Part shown: positions 10,738 through 21,330 of the stretch, in pieces | Layout of the letters: the number at the start of each line of letters is the position of its first letter | How positions within the stretch are numbered: the first letter of the stretch is position 1 | NCBI RefSeq assembly: GCF_037975245.1 | Contig: NC_092579.1 | Coordinates: 17,493,678-17,557,677 of the forward strand | Reading direction: 5' to 3' | Source of the DNA: Apostichopus japonicus | Taxonomy: Eukaryota; Echinodermata; Holothuroidea; Aspidochirotida; Stichopodidae | Length of the DNA stretch: 64,000 bases | The notes under the pieces: model-generated | Told to the model about the DNA's origin: nothing | What the model saw: only the letters and a program-made list of their open reading frames with translations | The model's database searches: none | Made by a program: the position numbers and the translations under genes

Positions 10738-13700
10738 CTGCAAGTAAAGGGGAAAAAATGTGCGATAAGAACAACTACCTTGTAAAAATTTAAGGGAGCA
10801 AAGATTCAAAACAGGTGTACGATGTAAACTATATTTAAAGACCACCATATTGTTTTCTTCAGGAAATCCTGGGACTGATGTTGACCCCCCACATTGACAT
10901 CAGGCGGGGGAGGGGGGAAGGGGAGGGTCACACAACACGTTAAAACACTTAACATTTTAAGGTACAGGTGGGACTTTGAGGGCATCTCAACGTTTTTAGG
11001 GGTGCTATGTTCATGGATGATGGTTAAATACCCAAGTTTCTGTAATAAATCCTCCACAAAACAGACATTTGTTCAAAATTTTCTGATTATTCAGAGCTAT
11101 TTTTGCACGTTTAATTTGGAAATATGATATCCATTCTAGACACTGTTGGTACGTGTTGTTAAGATGTTCTTAGACTTTTGGATGTCTCGATTCTCACCGA
11201 GAGAGGTTATTCATTATTCGTGACAGTTTTTTGGGATGAATTTACTTTGGACTGAGGAAGTTACGACACGTTTTTACAACAGTTGGCACGATGGTAGAAT
11301 TACAGCAAACAGGTGTGGTGATGTCATAATCTGACACTGCAAAAAAAATTGTTTGCTCTACTTAATTTTCTACTGTACTATTTTGACCTATGGATGAGTT
11401 ATGCTGCAACTTAAGGGGATTTGATGTTAACGATATATGAAAATTATGCTGTATCGACAATGATGCATCTGAATGTCAAGGTAGAAACGGTTGGATGCAT
11501 GTTGAAAAAAACACAAACACACATAATTTGTCGATGTGAATCTATGACTTCTTGCACGTTTGCTTAAATGTTGTTATCGCTACATTAGCACAAAGGAAGT
11601 GAATGCACACTGTACTCTGAAGAGTTTATTGTTTACAGTTCACTAGAAAAATGTACCTAATTAATGGTAGCATACTGCTTTAATTCTTGTACACGACCAT
11701 TTCCTATTCTAGGTTAAGTTGAACCTGAGAAAATATCTAATGCAAACCCTGTCATCAAACCAATATTTCATTAATTTTTATAGTTACATAATATGTGAAA
11801 TAAGACACAACATACAAAGAAAACCTGGATAATCAAAACTTAAACAATAAAAAGAACTGTTTTCTTGTCATGATGGTGGGTCTTAGTTTTCTAATGTATA
11901 TGCTGAAAGTCAAATTCCATTTCTTCCAAAAATAACAGATGAATCCCAAGAGGAGTTAGAAAAATTCCTACGAATAATGCTTACCTTGCAATTACTATAT
12001 TCTCTGATGATTCGAACAGCTGTGCCAGGGCTAAATATATATGAGCTATTCTTTTACAGGCTCCACACCACGGTGTATAGTATAGTAGTACAACATTCTG
12101 TATTAAAGAAAACAAATAGCAGTCAGTCAATTGAAAATATACTATAACCTCTACTACTCAGCCAGAATATGCAAATACTACACAGCCTAGCCTACATAGA
12201 GTTGTGTGTTCAATTAGTGCTATATAGTATGCAGGGTACATCCAGCCTACACAATATTATACAGTATTAAATATTATTCTGTATTAAAGAAAACAAATAG
12301 CAGCCAGTCAATAGCAGACATACTATAACCTCTACTACTCAGCCAGAATATGCAAATACTACACAGCCTAGCCTACATAGAGTCGTGTGTTCAATTAGTG
12401 CTATGTATGCAGGGTACATCCAGCCTACACAATATTATACAGTATTAAATATTATTCTGTATTAAAGAAAACAAATAGCAGTCAGTCAATAGCAGACATA
12501 CAGTATTATAACCTCTACTACTCAGCCAGAAATACACAAATACTACACAGCCTAGCCTACATAGAGTTGTGTGTTCAATTAGTGCTATGTATGCAGGGTA
12601 CATCCAGCCTACACAATATTATACAGTATTAAATATTATTCTGTATTAAAGAAAACAAATAGCAGCCAGTCAATAGCAGACATACTATAACCTCTACTAC
12701 TCAGCCAGAATATGCAAATACTACACAGCCTAGCCTACATAGAGTTGTGTGTTCAATTAGTGCTATGTATGCAGGGTACATCCAGCCTACACAAAATTAT
12801 ACAGTATTATTCTGTATTAAAGAAAACAAATAGCAGTCAGTCAATAGCAGACATACAGTATTATAACCTCTACTACTCAGCCAGAAATACACAAATAATA
12901 CACAGCCTAGCCTACATAGAGTCGTGTGTTCAATTAGTGCTCTATAGGCAGGGTACATCCAGCCTACACAATATTATACAGTATTAAATATTATTCTGTA
13001 TTAAAGAAAACAAATAGCAGTCAGTCAATAGCACACATACTATAACCTCTACTACTCAGCCAGAATATGCAAATACTACACAGCCTAGCCTACATAGAGT
13101 CGTGTGTTCAATTAGTGCTATGTATGCAGGGTACATCCAGCCTACACAAAATTATACAGTATTATTCTGTATTAAAGAAAACAAATAGCAGTCAGTCAAT
13201 AGCAGACATACAGTATTATAACCTCTACTACTCAGCCAGAAATACACAAATAATACACAGCCTAGCCTACATAGAGTCGTGTGTTCAATTAGTGCTCTAT
13301 AGGCAGGGTACATCCAGCCTACACAATATTATACAGTATTAAATATTATTCTGTATTAAAGAAAACAAATAGCAGTCAGTCAATAGCACACATACTATAA
13401 CCTCTACTACTCAGCCAGAATATGCAAATACTACACAGCCTATCCTACATAGAGTTGTGTGTTCAATTAGTGCTATGTATGCAGGGTACATCCAGCCTAC
13501 ACAATACTATACAGTGCTAGACTTTACTACAGCCAGACTTATATATGCATAATAATACTACTAACCTTAGAATCATCAAGTACAATCTCATGGAATGTGT
13601 CTGTTATAACCTCTACTATACAACCAGTGCTAGAAGATGATGATGACACACAGCCGGTGTCTTTCCTCCTGGCTGGAGAGCCACCGGATGTCAAATTACG

Positions 13701-16700
13701 ACGAAGTTCTCCATTAGTAAAGTTAAGTAGAAATTTTTGTAATGAGAGGACGGTGACATCTTCATCAAGAGGATGTAAATAAAATTCTTCATACTGGAAA
13801 AAAAAGGAGAAAGGATCAGAATATCAATTTCTGAGGTTAAAATTCCAAATAGTGAATTCCCACTAACACCATACAATTACGATATTTTTATAATAGCCTG
13901 GTGACTTTATATGATACGAACAAATTCACTGCATTTTGAATAAACAAAATAAATTATATTGAAGGCAGCAGGTGGCCATTTTTAAATAGGAGAACCTGGC
14001 AATTTTGGACTGTCTTTCAGTTGGGCTTGTAGCCACTTTAAGAATGATGTTGCAAAGATAACTGTTAGCGACTGATCAAATAATTGATGAAGTGTGCAAT
14101 GGTAGGAGGTTGTCTAAGTTTGCAAAATAAGAAGAAGAATCAGATGGAAACAAAACTCACCGTTAAGATTGTAATAATTTATTGTAAATTAACAAATTAA
14201 TGAGCTGCTCTTAGACCTACTTTAATGTTAACTAATTAAAAAAAAAAAAAAAAAAAAGGAAACCCTTACCTCTTCATCAATAATAATAGCTACATCACTT
14301 CTCTCATTCAACACAGTTTTCTCAACTCCAAGCCTCTCAGCTAGGACTGAAAAGTATTCCATACGGACGGCAAAGAAATTGACAGAGACATCGGCGATGC
14401 AACTGAGACCTCTAAAGGATTCTAAGACCTTTGCCGACTCCCTATCATATAAAGTTTCACATAAATGTTTTGTTTTATCTCCTTGCCCGTGAGATTCATT
14501 ACTACAATACACACAATCGTGGTCTACGGGGCGACTAGTTCTCCATTTTAAGGTCTGGTCGCAGACGTTGCTATGACGATTTACTAGGTTGTCTCTTGTG
14601 CAGCAGAGTTCACAGTGACTGAAAGGACTGTAGAAGTTATTCAAGTGTCTGCAGTTATTCGGAACTCCGAAGACGGTTTCTCCGAATAACGGCCACAGGG
14701 AATGGCAGGACTTGCCCGCGGTAACGGCACAGTAGTCCAAGTTAAAGCTATAAGAGACGGAAGACTGTTCGCAAATCTGGCAGACGTTTCCCCGGACTCT
14801 GACGGTCTCTGCGGGAACTACTGTTGCGAGTGACTGGCAGCAAGGCTTCGGTACGGTCGACTGAATACAATCCTCTGGAGAATGTGGACTTCTCTTCTCT
14901 TTTATGAACTTGATTATATCTTTTAAGGGCTCTTCCATTTCCTCGCATTGGTAATACTTCATGGCAACTTCTCTGAGCTGTGGGAAAGATCAAAACGCTG
15001 ATGCAGTTAGTAAGGTTTCAAGAAGCTTTGTGCTTCTTATTAAAGGGTTAAAGTGTTGAAAATAAATGTTGGCTTTGTGTTTCATTTTCTTCAACCCTGA
15101 CAAAAATAAAAAGCTCAATAACCTCCACATTCTGCAAGTGACAATATTTTCCAGTAAACGCATAAAACTCCCAATCTATCCATCATGCTCAGTTTCATAA
15201 TATTACTCAGCATTACAAAGTCAAAGTGGTCAATTTGGAAGTGTGTGACCATTGAAGACTGGAGCAACCAGACCTTCCAATGTCAATGGCAATGGTATAA
15301 TGTATCTTACATGCTAATTTTCCTAAATATTATTCATGATACCTTTGCCTACAACACATGTTTCATATCAACCCTTACTTCAAGCCCAAGAATGGTTGCA
15401 CAATTCAAATTTACTGCTTTGGAATTTTGGCTTATATATGGAGTGTTAGCTCAGTGGTTAACACGGGTGCCTTTCAATCATAAGGTCCCGAGTTCGAGTC
15501 ACTTCAAGATTAATGTATGTCGTCCAGTTACAGAGTTGTTGACAATTGACAATTCATAATCATGGATGTTAAATATGAATCTAAGAGACTGACTTTGGTC
15601 AGCTTGCATCTTTGATAAGCCCAATGAGGCATCTTCGCAGTTCCTGCTTGCAGGAGGATCTAAAATACAATACATATTAAGGAAAAGAGGTTGAGCAGAT
15701 ATGATGTTAAGTTATACACGAATCTGCTATTTGTTACGACTAGCATCATATTCACCAGCAGATATCACAAAGACGAGAAACGTATCAGAACAATATTTCA
15801 TCGATAACAGACTTCATTAACACTCACCATATAGTAATTATTCTGATAGCCTCTGTCTTCCTCATCAGTTGTAAATAACAGAAGCGCTGGACCCTTCATT
15901 ATTTGCTGTGATAATATAGTGCTTTTAACACCAGCAGGGGAAATCCATACTACTCTCTGTGGAAGGAAGGGGAAATAGTTACACATTTAGTCTAGTCATG
16001 AGTGGAGAGAAGGTTATTCTCGATATCTTCATATGAGAATTGCTTATTTATTTTCTTTTCCAATGTCTTGCTGAGAGGGGAGGGATAAATAATCCCAAGA
16101 AGTGGACAACGGAACCATTCTGCATGTTGGGAAAGAATTTTGTGGTGAATTTCATCTCAGACTCATTAGACTATTTTTGCGGTAATAAAATAAGGGGTTA
16201 ATCAACGGTCTAGCGTGCGTTACTCACAGGATTAATGCACGATCGGGGGATAATGCAAGCGATGCACGAGGGCGGAGCCCGAGTGCATCCAGCGATAGCA
16301 TTAACACCCGGAGTGCATTAATCATGTGAGTAACGCACGCTAGACCGTTGATTAACCCCGTTCATTCATACACTACCATTTGTGTGGGGGAAAAATCATA
16401 AAACAAAACATTTTTGGTTACATATAACCAAAGATTTATTAAAGTGATGCCCCGTAATTTTACCGTGCGTTACTCACAGGATTAACCACGGTCAGCTGAC
16501 CTCAATGGACCAATAGGATTTAGGAATCTTTACTAAGTATGAATGAACATCTGTTTAATGCTAAAAGGGTAACGATATAAACTCTGCTAAATGTAATTGA
16601 CACATTGAGAGACATTAATGTTGAAAACCCGACTAGATCCTTTCCACTACCGGTATTTAACATGCCCTGCCCTTTTGTTTTTTGAAAAAGCCAAGCAAAG

Positions 16701-19700
16701 TTTATGAAAAGCTTTATGATATTCCATTCAGATAGATTTTTTGAAGTGCATTTCATGATGTATGACAAGATTCATTAATTTTCCCTAAAATGTCTCATGT
16801 ACCTGTTCTCTGGCTTCTCCATAAACAAACGACAAAATATTTGCAGCTTTAAATCTCTCAGTTGGTGGAAAAGTCTAAGAATGAAAGAACAACAAACAGA
16901 CAAATTTATTTTCTTACAAGTGCAATGTACTGTGTGAATTCTATGAAGTTTTTATCAGTTCAAAACCATGCGAGTAGCCAGTTACGAATCAAAAAAGTTA
17001 CCAACAACACCACGTTCTACTCCAATATTTCTATGCCAAGTAGGCTAGCCTATAAAACTTAGGCCAGAGGGCCAGCTTATAAAAAACTTTATAGCTTATA
17101 TAAATTTCAAAATTTAAATATGTCACTGTCTCAACAACCACTGCGTGGCATGTGTTTTCAATTTTCATCCAAATATAAACTTATTTATAATACTTTCATA
17201 CTAATTTGGTGATAAATTCTTTGTATAACATATTCATTGCATCATTCCAAACAGGACATTTACTCTTTTTCATCCTTAAATGTTGCTTTATACTTCAATT
17301 TTAATATTTTTTATACACTATATCTGTTGTGAAAGTGTAGGAAATCTATTCCAAATATTTATTATTAAATATATAGTTTGTTTTGATAAGTAAATTTTGT
17401 TATTAGTGCAACAAACTAACATTATCTATGGCAGAGGTCAAACTGCATATGCTCCCAGGAGCATATATTATTCTATGAGTGACAAACTATTAAAGAATGA
17501 CCTCATCTAACAGTGACAAATGGAGCCCTTCTTTCAAATTGCCTTTCATGGCTTCAAGCCCCCATTGATTTGCAAGAAGATCTTTAGTGATTGTAGCCTC
17601 CATTATACAGCCCATGGCTTGTATAACTCACTTCCAGTTCATTTAAGATCATAAGATAGTTTAACCTTGGCATTAAAACTTTACATTCTTCTAAAAGTTA
17701 TTAAGTGGTCTCTTTAACTTGCAACAGTAATGGAGCCACCATGGATATAACCCTTAGTCTAAGAATTATTACTGTAGTAATTTATTACAATTATTACAAC
17801 AAGGTTAACAGCTCCCTTTTGTACAAAGACCTTATCATAATATGACATATACAAGAGACTTACTACAGTATAATTGAAATTCCTCAATAGCACCAATGAT
17901 TGTGAGTGATTTAACCCTAGGTCCCTGGCGAGGTCTAATTTTGTGACTACTCCAAACGGTGTCGGGTGGATGGGGTCCTTCTCCAAGGATGACAGGGCAG
18001 CTTGATGGAAAGAGGCCAAACCAGGAGGGGTAAGAGTAGATGTAAAGTTGAAGTAGGCAATGGCAATAGTCTAGAGGGGGGGGGGGAGAGGAAAAACAGA
18101 GAGAAGTATGCAATTATTAAGTGGCTTATTTGAATTGATTTCTTACAGCTTAGAATATATAGAAATAAACTGATTGTTGGTATGGTCTCTAACATAGTCC
18201 TGTTCTTTTTTTTCTTTTTTTTTTAATAATCTTTCTTTTCTCCAGCTTTTAGAGGTAATTAACAGATTTTCCAACTCTCCAGTTCTGATAGCCAACATAG
18301 TCTGAACTTCTTTGAACTTATCCAGTCATTCTTAAGTGAGCATGTAGGAGGGTATACAAGATTGACAAAAGTTGTAAATAAATACAGTGAAAAGATATCT
18401 CAATGGTGAGTTGGTCATCAATTTGAATACAAAAGGAGTCCCCCATGTTGTCATGACTTTATTTACAATGTATGCAAGGTACAGCTTTAAACTGAGGTCA
18501 CTTTCACATTGGTACCTTGAAAATCAATTTTTGTTTCACTTAGGGGACAGGGAACCCCTCAACTCAGACCCTTCCCACAGGACAGTAACCACCTTTTTCT
18601 CCTTTCTTCAGATACAATATGGTAACTGTATGATCATGCAACATTGTAGTACTCTCTAGAACAAAGTGTTCTTTCAGGAAAACTGAGTATTTGTTAGAGT
18701 ACAACTTACATCATCCTCAGCCCTCAAGGCAAGGACATCTTCCTCTCTCTGGACGTAAGTGAAAGGATTTCGTAACTTCTTCAAAAACTTTCTCATCTCT
18801 GGAAGTTTCTGAATGCCTGTAAATTGGACGCCTTCCCTACCGAGCACATGGCCAACGAATATAGGATACATCGGTGGTTTCACTCTGGACTTGCAGCTCC
18901 CATATGGCCACCAGCAATTTACAGCAACAAAGGTAACCTGTGAATGGGAAAGAAAACATTTGAAAAGCTGGCCGCATAGCAATTTAAACACATTGTTTAT
19001 TTCTTGGTAAGTTAAATCAATTTCATTGCATATAAAGTTAAGGTTAGCCATGAGATCTACAATATTTATTTCCCTTTCAAAGATGATTTATAGAGTACAT
19101 ATTTGTATCTGTTAGTTCATATGGCATACTGAATACAGGAAGTACATTTATGGTTACAAAGTTTTTACAGTACAAAGATTGCATGAGATGGGATTTGATC
19201 AATACGATTTGACTCTTGGAGTTGACATTTTCGCTAAATAGTATTTATAACATACACAGTCTCAACGCTGCTACAAAACAAGATTCATGCATTCTGTGAA
19301 TATGTTAATGAGCATAAAGTACCACTTCTTCAAATTCCTTGGCGAGAAGATCAAATTCCTTGGCAGCATCCAGAGAGGCTGTATCCCAATGTGCATAGTA
19401 CATCACCATCCACTCTTCCGTCCTAGACAATTTAATGAACTCTAGAGTTGCCTGAAGGTCTCCCAAGTAAAAATCTACCACTGGTGATTCATCTCCAAAT
19501 AATGGAGCAGGAAGAGGAGGAGGCTGAATGTGTCCCCTGAAGGAGAAAAGATGGGTATTTGGGTACTGTGCAACAATTCTGCTTCAATTGGACAATTTTT
19601 CTAATGCTTATCATACCACTCTATACTGTTCACATTTTGAGGCACCCAACCTAACAGCACAAACAGTTCCTTAACTTTATTTAATGGAAATAGAATATTC

Positions 19701-20208
19701 ATACTGCTCATACTGTCTGTGCAAGTGCTTTGAAGCATAACAGTAAAGTGTTTTGAAATATTTTACACGAATACCAACTGGGTAAACAATTTCCAGTACT
19801 TAGGCTCGTCTATTCAAATTGAGGATTTTGTGGTGTGACATCAACCCAATTTTCCAGACAACAGAAGATCTAGACTACTACAACAAATACTCTTACCAAA
19901 TTATCCACATTCCTTACTTAACTTAAGAAATTAAATTGTCTTCACATTAAGATAGATTACCAACTCCTTCTCTCAGTAAAATTTAACTTTGGTTGTCATA
20001 CATGAGTCACATGACAATATATAGCCAGGTTGGGTGTTGCTGAGAGAAACCAGTGGGCACCACAGTTTGGAAAAATTTCTCCAGATGTTATCAGTTTTAC
20101 AGCACAGAAATAGCTGTTTATTACAAACCTGTTTTCATCAAATTGATTGACGAAGAAAAGAAGAGAAAAGGCCAACATGAGACTGACGGTTTCTGGATTT
20201 CTTGCCAT
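10572..20208 (-). CDS. TXNDC11: Thioredoxin domain-containing protein 11 (ER membrane, thioredoxin-like)
   Basis: Ten coding segments join without a frame break: 20208-20129, 19536-19323, 18937-18710, 18070-17864, 16874-16803, 15956-15828, 14977-14270, 13793-13566, 12097-11985 and 10737-10572, giving 714 residues. The order matches vertebrate TXNDC11: an N-terminal hydrophobic anchor starting MARNPE, a first thioredoxin-like domain, a second with NCWW..GSCK and FTYV, a cysteine-rich middle (about 311-546), then an active thioredoxin domain with WCGACK (CxxC at 633-636). In vertebrates TXNDC11 (EFP1) binds DUOX oxidases and forms a disulfide-linked complex with EDEM2 in ER mannose trimming. 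Oddities: the first domain has WDTAS (77-81) in place of a cysteine motif. The frame stops at HSS, so the C-terminal coiled coil of the vertebrate protein (about 950-985 residues) is missing. The start was chosen for its strong Kozak context; an in-frame ATG 19 codons upstream (20265) is an alternative. Confidence 0.9.
10738..11984. other. TXNDC11 intron 9
   Basis: AT-rich, with a G-rich tract near 10904-10925. No element or gene recognised. Confidence 0.5.
11985..12097 (-). CDS. TXNDC11: TXNDC11 exon 9, catalytic CxxC
   Basis: Encodes VVLLYYTPWCGACKRIAH, a canonical thioredoxin or PDI active-site helix with CGAC at 633-636. The acceptor TTTCTTTAATACAG is the sequence repeated through the upstream intron array. 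Donor GTAAGC. Confidence 0.93.
12098..13522. repeat. Intronic minisatellite carrying repeated splice acceptors
   Basis: About eight units of 170-186 bp fill nearly the whole 1468-bp TXNDC11 intron between exons 8 and 9. Units alternate in length, giving a higher-order period near 355 bp (the blocks at 12712-12987 and 13067-13342 are nearly identical). Each unit contains the complement of TTTCTTTAATACAG, the same sequence as the authentic exon 9 acceptor. Unit-to-unit identity is high, so expansion was probably recent. Confidence 0.92.
13566..13793 (-). CDS. TXNDC11: TXNDC11 exon 8
   Basis: Residues 547-622, ending VITDTFHEIVLDDSK, which leads into the catalytic thioredoxin domain. Acceptor TTTCCAG, donor GTTAGT. 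Confidence 0.9.
13794..14269. other. TXNDC11 intron 7
   Basis: AT-rich, with an A run at about 14239-14257 (a T run on the coding strand) just downstream of the exon 7 donor. Nothing else seen. Confidence 0.45.
14270..14977 (-). CDS. TXNDC11: TXNDC11 exon 7, cysteine-rich middle
   Basis: The largest exon (236 codons, residues 311-546). It contains NVCQICEQ, YSPFSHCELCC and a C-terminal AERLGV..., all recognisable in TXNDC11. Acceptor CCCACAG, donor GTAAGG. Confidence 0.92.
15434..15662 (+). mobile_element. tRNA-derived SINE
   Basis: A head with TTAGCTCAGTGGTTAACAC (A box) and GAGTTCGAGTC (B box) is followed by a body ending TTCCTGCTTGCAGGAGGATCT. The same body occurs twice, in opposite orientations, at 28381-28660, so this is a repeat family. 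It lies in the intron between TXNDC11 exons 6 and 7. Confidence 0.72.
15828..15956 (-). CDS. TXNDC11: TXNDC11 exon 6
   Basis: Residues 268-310, with MKGPALLLFTTDEED corresponding to the family's LKKGPALFLF segment. Acceptor CCACAG, donor GTGAGT. Confidence 0.88.
16194..16359. repeat. Near-perfect 166-bp palindrome (foldback or MITE-like)
   Basis: The left arm GGGGTTAATCAACGGTCTAG and the right arm CTAGACCGTTGATTAACCCC are exact inverse complements. Pairing continues inward through CGTGCGTTACTCACAGGATT almost to the centre. The CGTGCGTTACTCACAGGATTAA core recurs at about 16463-16486, and ATTCAT-type flanks recur near 16365 and 16540, suggesting nested or related elements. It sits in a TXNDC11 intron. 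Confidence 0.75.
16803..16874 (-). CDS. TXNDC11: TXNDC11 exon 5
   Basis: A 72-base exon for residues 244-267 (TFPPTERFKAANILSFVYGE...), matching the family region after NFNTSL. Acceptor TCTTAG, donor GTACAT. Confidence 0.82.
16875..17863. other. TXNDC11 intron 4
   Basis: AT-rich. Near 17432, GGCAGAGGTCAAACTGC loosely resembles a hAT end. Nothing firm. Confidence 0.35.
17864..18070 (-). CDS. TXNDC11: TXNDC11 exon 4
   Basis: Encodes residues 175-243 (AYFNFTSTLTPPGLASF... to NFNYTV). Its acceptor is preceded by an 11-base poly-C tract on the coding strand (18076-18086), an unusual polypyrimidine tract. Donor GTAAGT. Confidence 0.88.
18071..18709. other. TXNDC11 intron 3
   Basis: Begins with the poly-C/G acceptor tract and a T-rich stretch near 18205-18224. 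No element recognised. Confidence 0.4.
18710..18937 (-). CDS. TXNDC11: TXNDC11 exon 3
   Basis: Encodes residues 99-174 with FVAVNCWWPYGSCKSR, closely matching the family's NCWW..GKCR segment, and PFTYV later. Acceptor CACAG, donor GTAAGT. Confidence 0.9.
18938..19322. other. TXNDC11 intron 2
   Basis: AT-rich, with no recognisable element. Confidence 0.4.
19323..19536 (-). CDS. TXNDC11: TXNDC11 exon 2, cysteine-less first thioredoxin-like domain
   Basis: Encodes residues 27-98, including SPVVDFYLGDL and MVMYYAHWDTAS, where a thioredoxin active site would sit. Acceptor CTTCAG, donor GTACTT (weak). Confidence 0.85.
19537..20128. other. TXNDC11 intron 1 (after first coding exon)
   Basis: AT-rich, with no recognisable element. 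Confidence 0.4.
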
Positions 20209-20384
20209 GCTATTCAGGATAGACACTACCAATGCGTGAACTTGGCAAAATAGCTCCACTGTCATATCTTTTATAATTGCCAAATACTGCTTCAAGAAAT
20301 GGTAGAATCGAAGTCAACCAAAGCAAAGCTATGAAGCAATTAACTTTACTAAGGATCATTTCTTCTGCTGATTGCAATCATGAC
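20129..20384 (-). CDS. TXNDC11: TXNDC11 first coding exon with 5' UTR and upstream ATGs
   Basis: The acceptor TTATTTCTTTCCCAG ends at 20385, so an untranslated exon lies further upstream. The exon holds two out-of-frame upstream ATGs (a 10-codon uORF and a 49-codon frame overlapping the main start). It then holds ATG at 20208 encoding MARNPETVSLMLAF..., a signal or anchor segment. The donor is GTTTGT, a weak consensus. Confidence 0.75.
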
Positions 20385-20900
20385 CTGGGAAAGAAATAAG
20401 GCAAAAGATATCTCTAAATGTTTATCTTGTGAAATGTCAAACATGCTAGCAAATTGTAATGTAAGTCTCTTTAACTTTGCATATATGTTCCAGTATTTGG
20501 ATACTCTCACATGGTATACAGATACGAGTATTGCTGGTTGGGTTAAACATTCAGCCTAATCTTAACCATTGATATGTAACTTTGGCTACCGTGGGCCTAG
20601 GCTACGCTTTAGGCCTAACCTAGGCCTAGGCTAACTTAGTTTAGGGCTAGGCTAGGCCAGTTAAGCTCACTGTGTTTCCAAGCCATTGTGAGTGGGATGT
20701 GAATTTGCTGAGATATCTTAATGAGTTGTGAAGTTTCATAGTCTCACCGCACTTATTCCTTCATCTACTGAGTACTGGATATGTTATATATCATAGGACT
20801 GTCTGTGGCTTCGCTGATCTTATCCTTACGTAGTATAGTGATTCCTGTAATAGTAGATGGGGGCGGCCATGTTGAATGTATACGGCTATGGTAGGCCATA
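20385..20900 (-). promoter_or_regulatory. Likely TXNDC11 5' region with TAGGCCTA motifs
   Basis: Upstream of the splice acceptor at 20385, so it should contain the untranslated first exon and promoter. It holds a cluster of CCTAGG/TAGGCCTA palindromes (about 20595-20660) and a GGCGGCCATGTTGAATG segment near 20863-20880. Similar clusters lie upstream of both MFSD13A copies. The transcription start cannot be fixed. Confidence 0.3.
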
Positions 20901-20929
20901 CGGGATATAATTGCTGTTTTAATGTCCGT

Positions 20930-21330
20930 ACGAATTAAAATTATTACCGGTATTAATTCTATTAATTACCGGCATTATTTCTCAGCCAATCACCATGCAG
21001 CTTCATTTGCCAGTATTAAACATATTAGAGAAAGGTTTTAATTCTAATATATGCGGACATAAAAGCATTTATGTCCTTCATAAATACATTATGTGCCTGC
21101 AACACATAAATTATGTGCCGGTATCAAGAACATGAAAATGAATATATGCCGACATTAAATGGTATATCTACCGGTAATTTAGTAGTATTAATACCGGCAT
21201 TTAATAGGCCATTCGCATAAGCGAATTTTGAGCTTGTCATATACCGGTATTAAATAGAATTAATACCGGCATTAAATATAATTAATACGGACATTAAATA
21301 GAATTAATGCCGGCATTAAATAGACCAATC
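20930..21330. repeat. Cluster of palindromic ACCGGTATTAA / GCCGGCATTAA repeats
   Basis: At least eight variants of the motif (A/G)CCGG(C/T)ATTAA with spacers such as ATAGAATT appear within about 400 bp, in both orientations. The richest part is 21180-21325. It does not match the other repeat families in the window. Confidence 0.65.

Noticed and set aside
12712-13342. Two identical 91-codon plus-strand frames (MQILHSLAYIE...)
   Set aside because: They are translations of the TXNDC11 intron minisatellite; the identity comes from the 355-bp higher-order repeat, not from protein selection.
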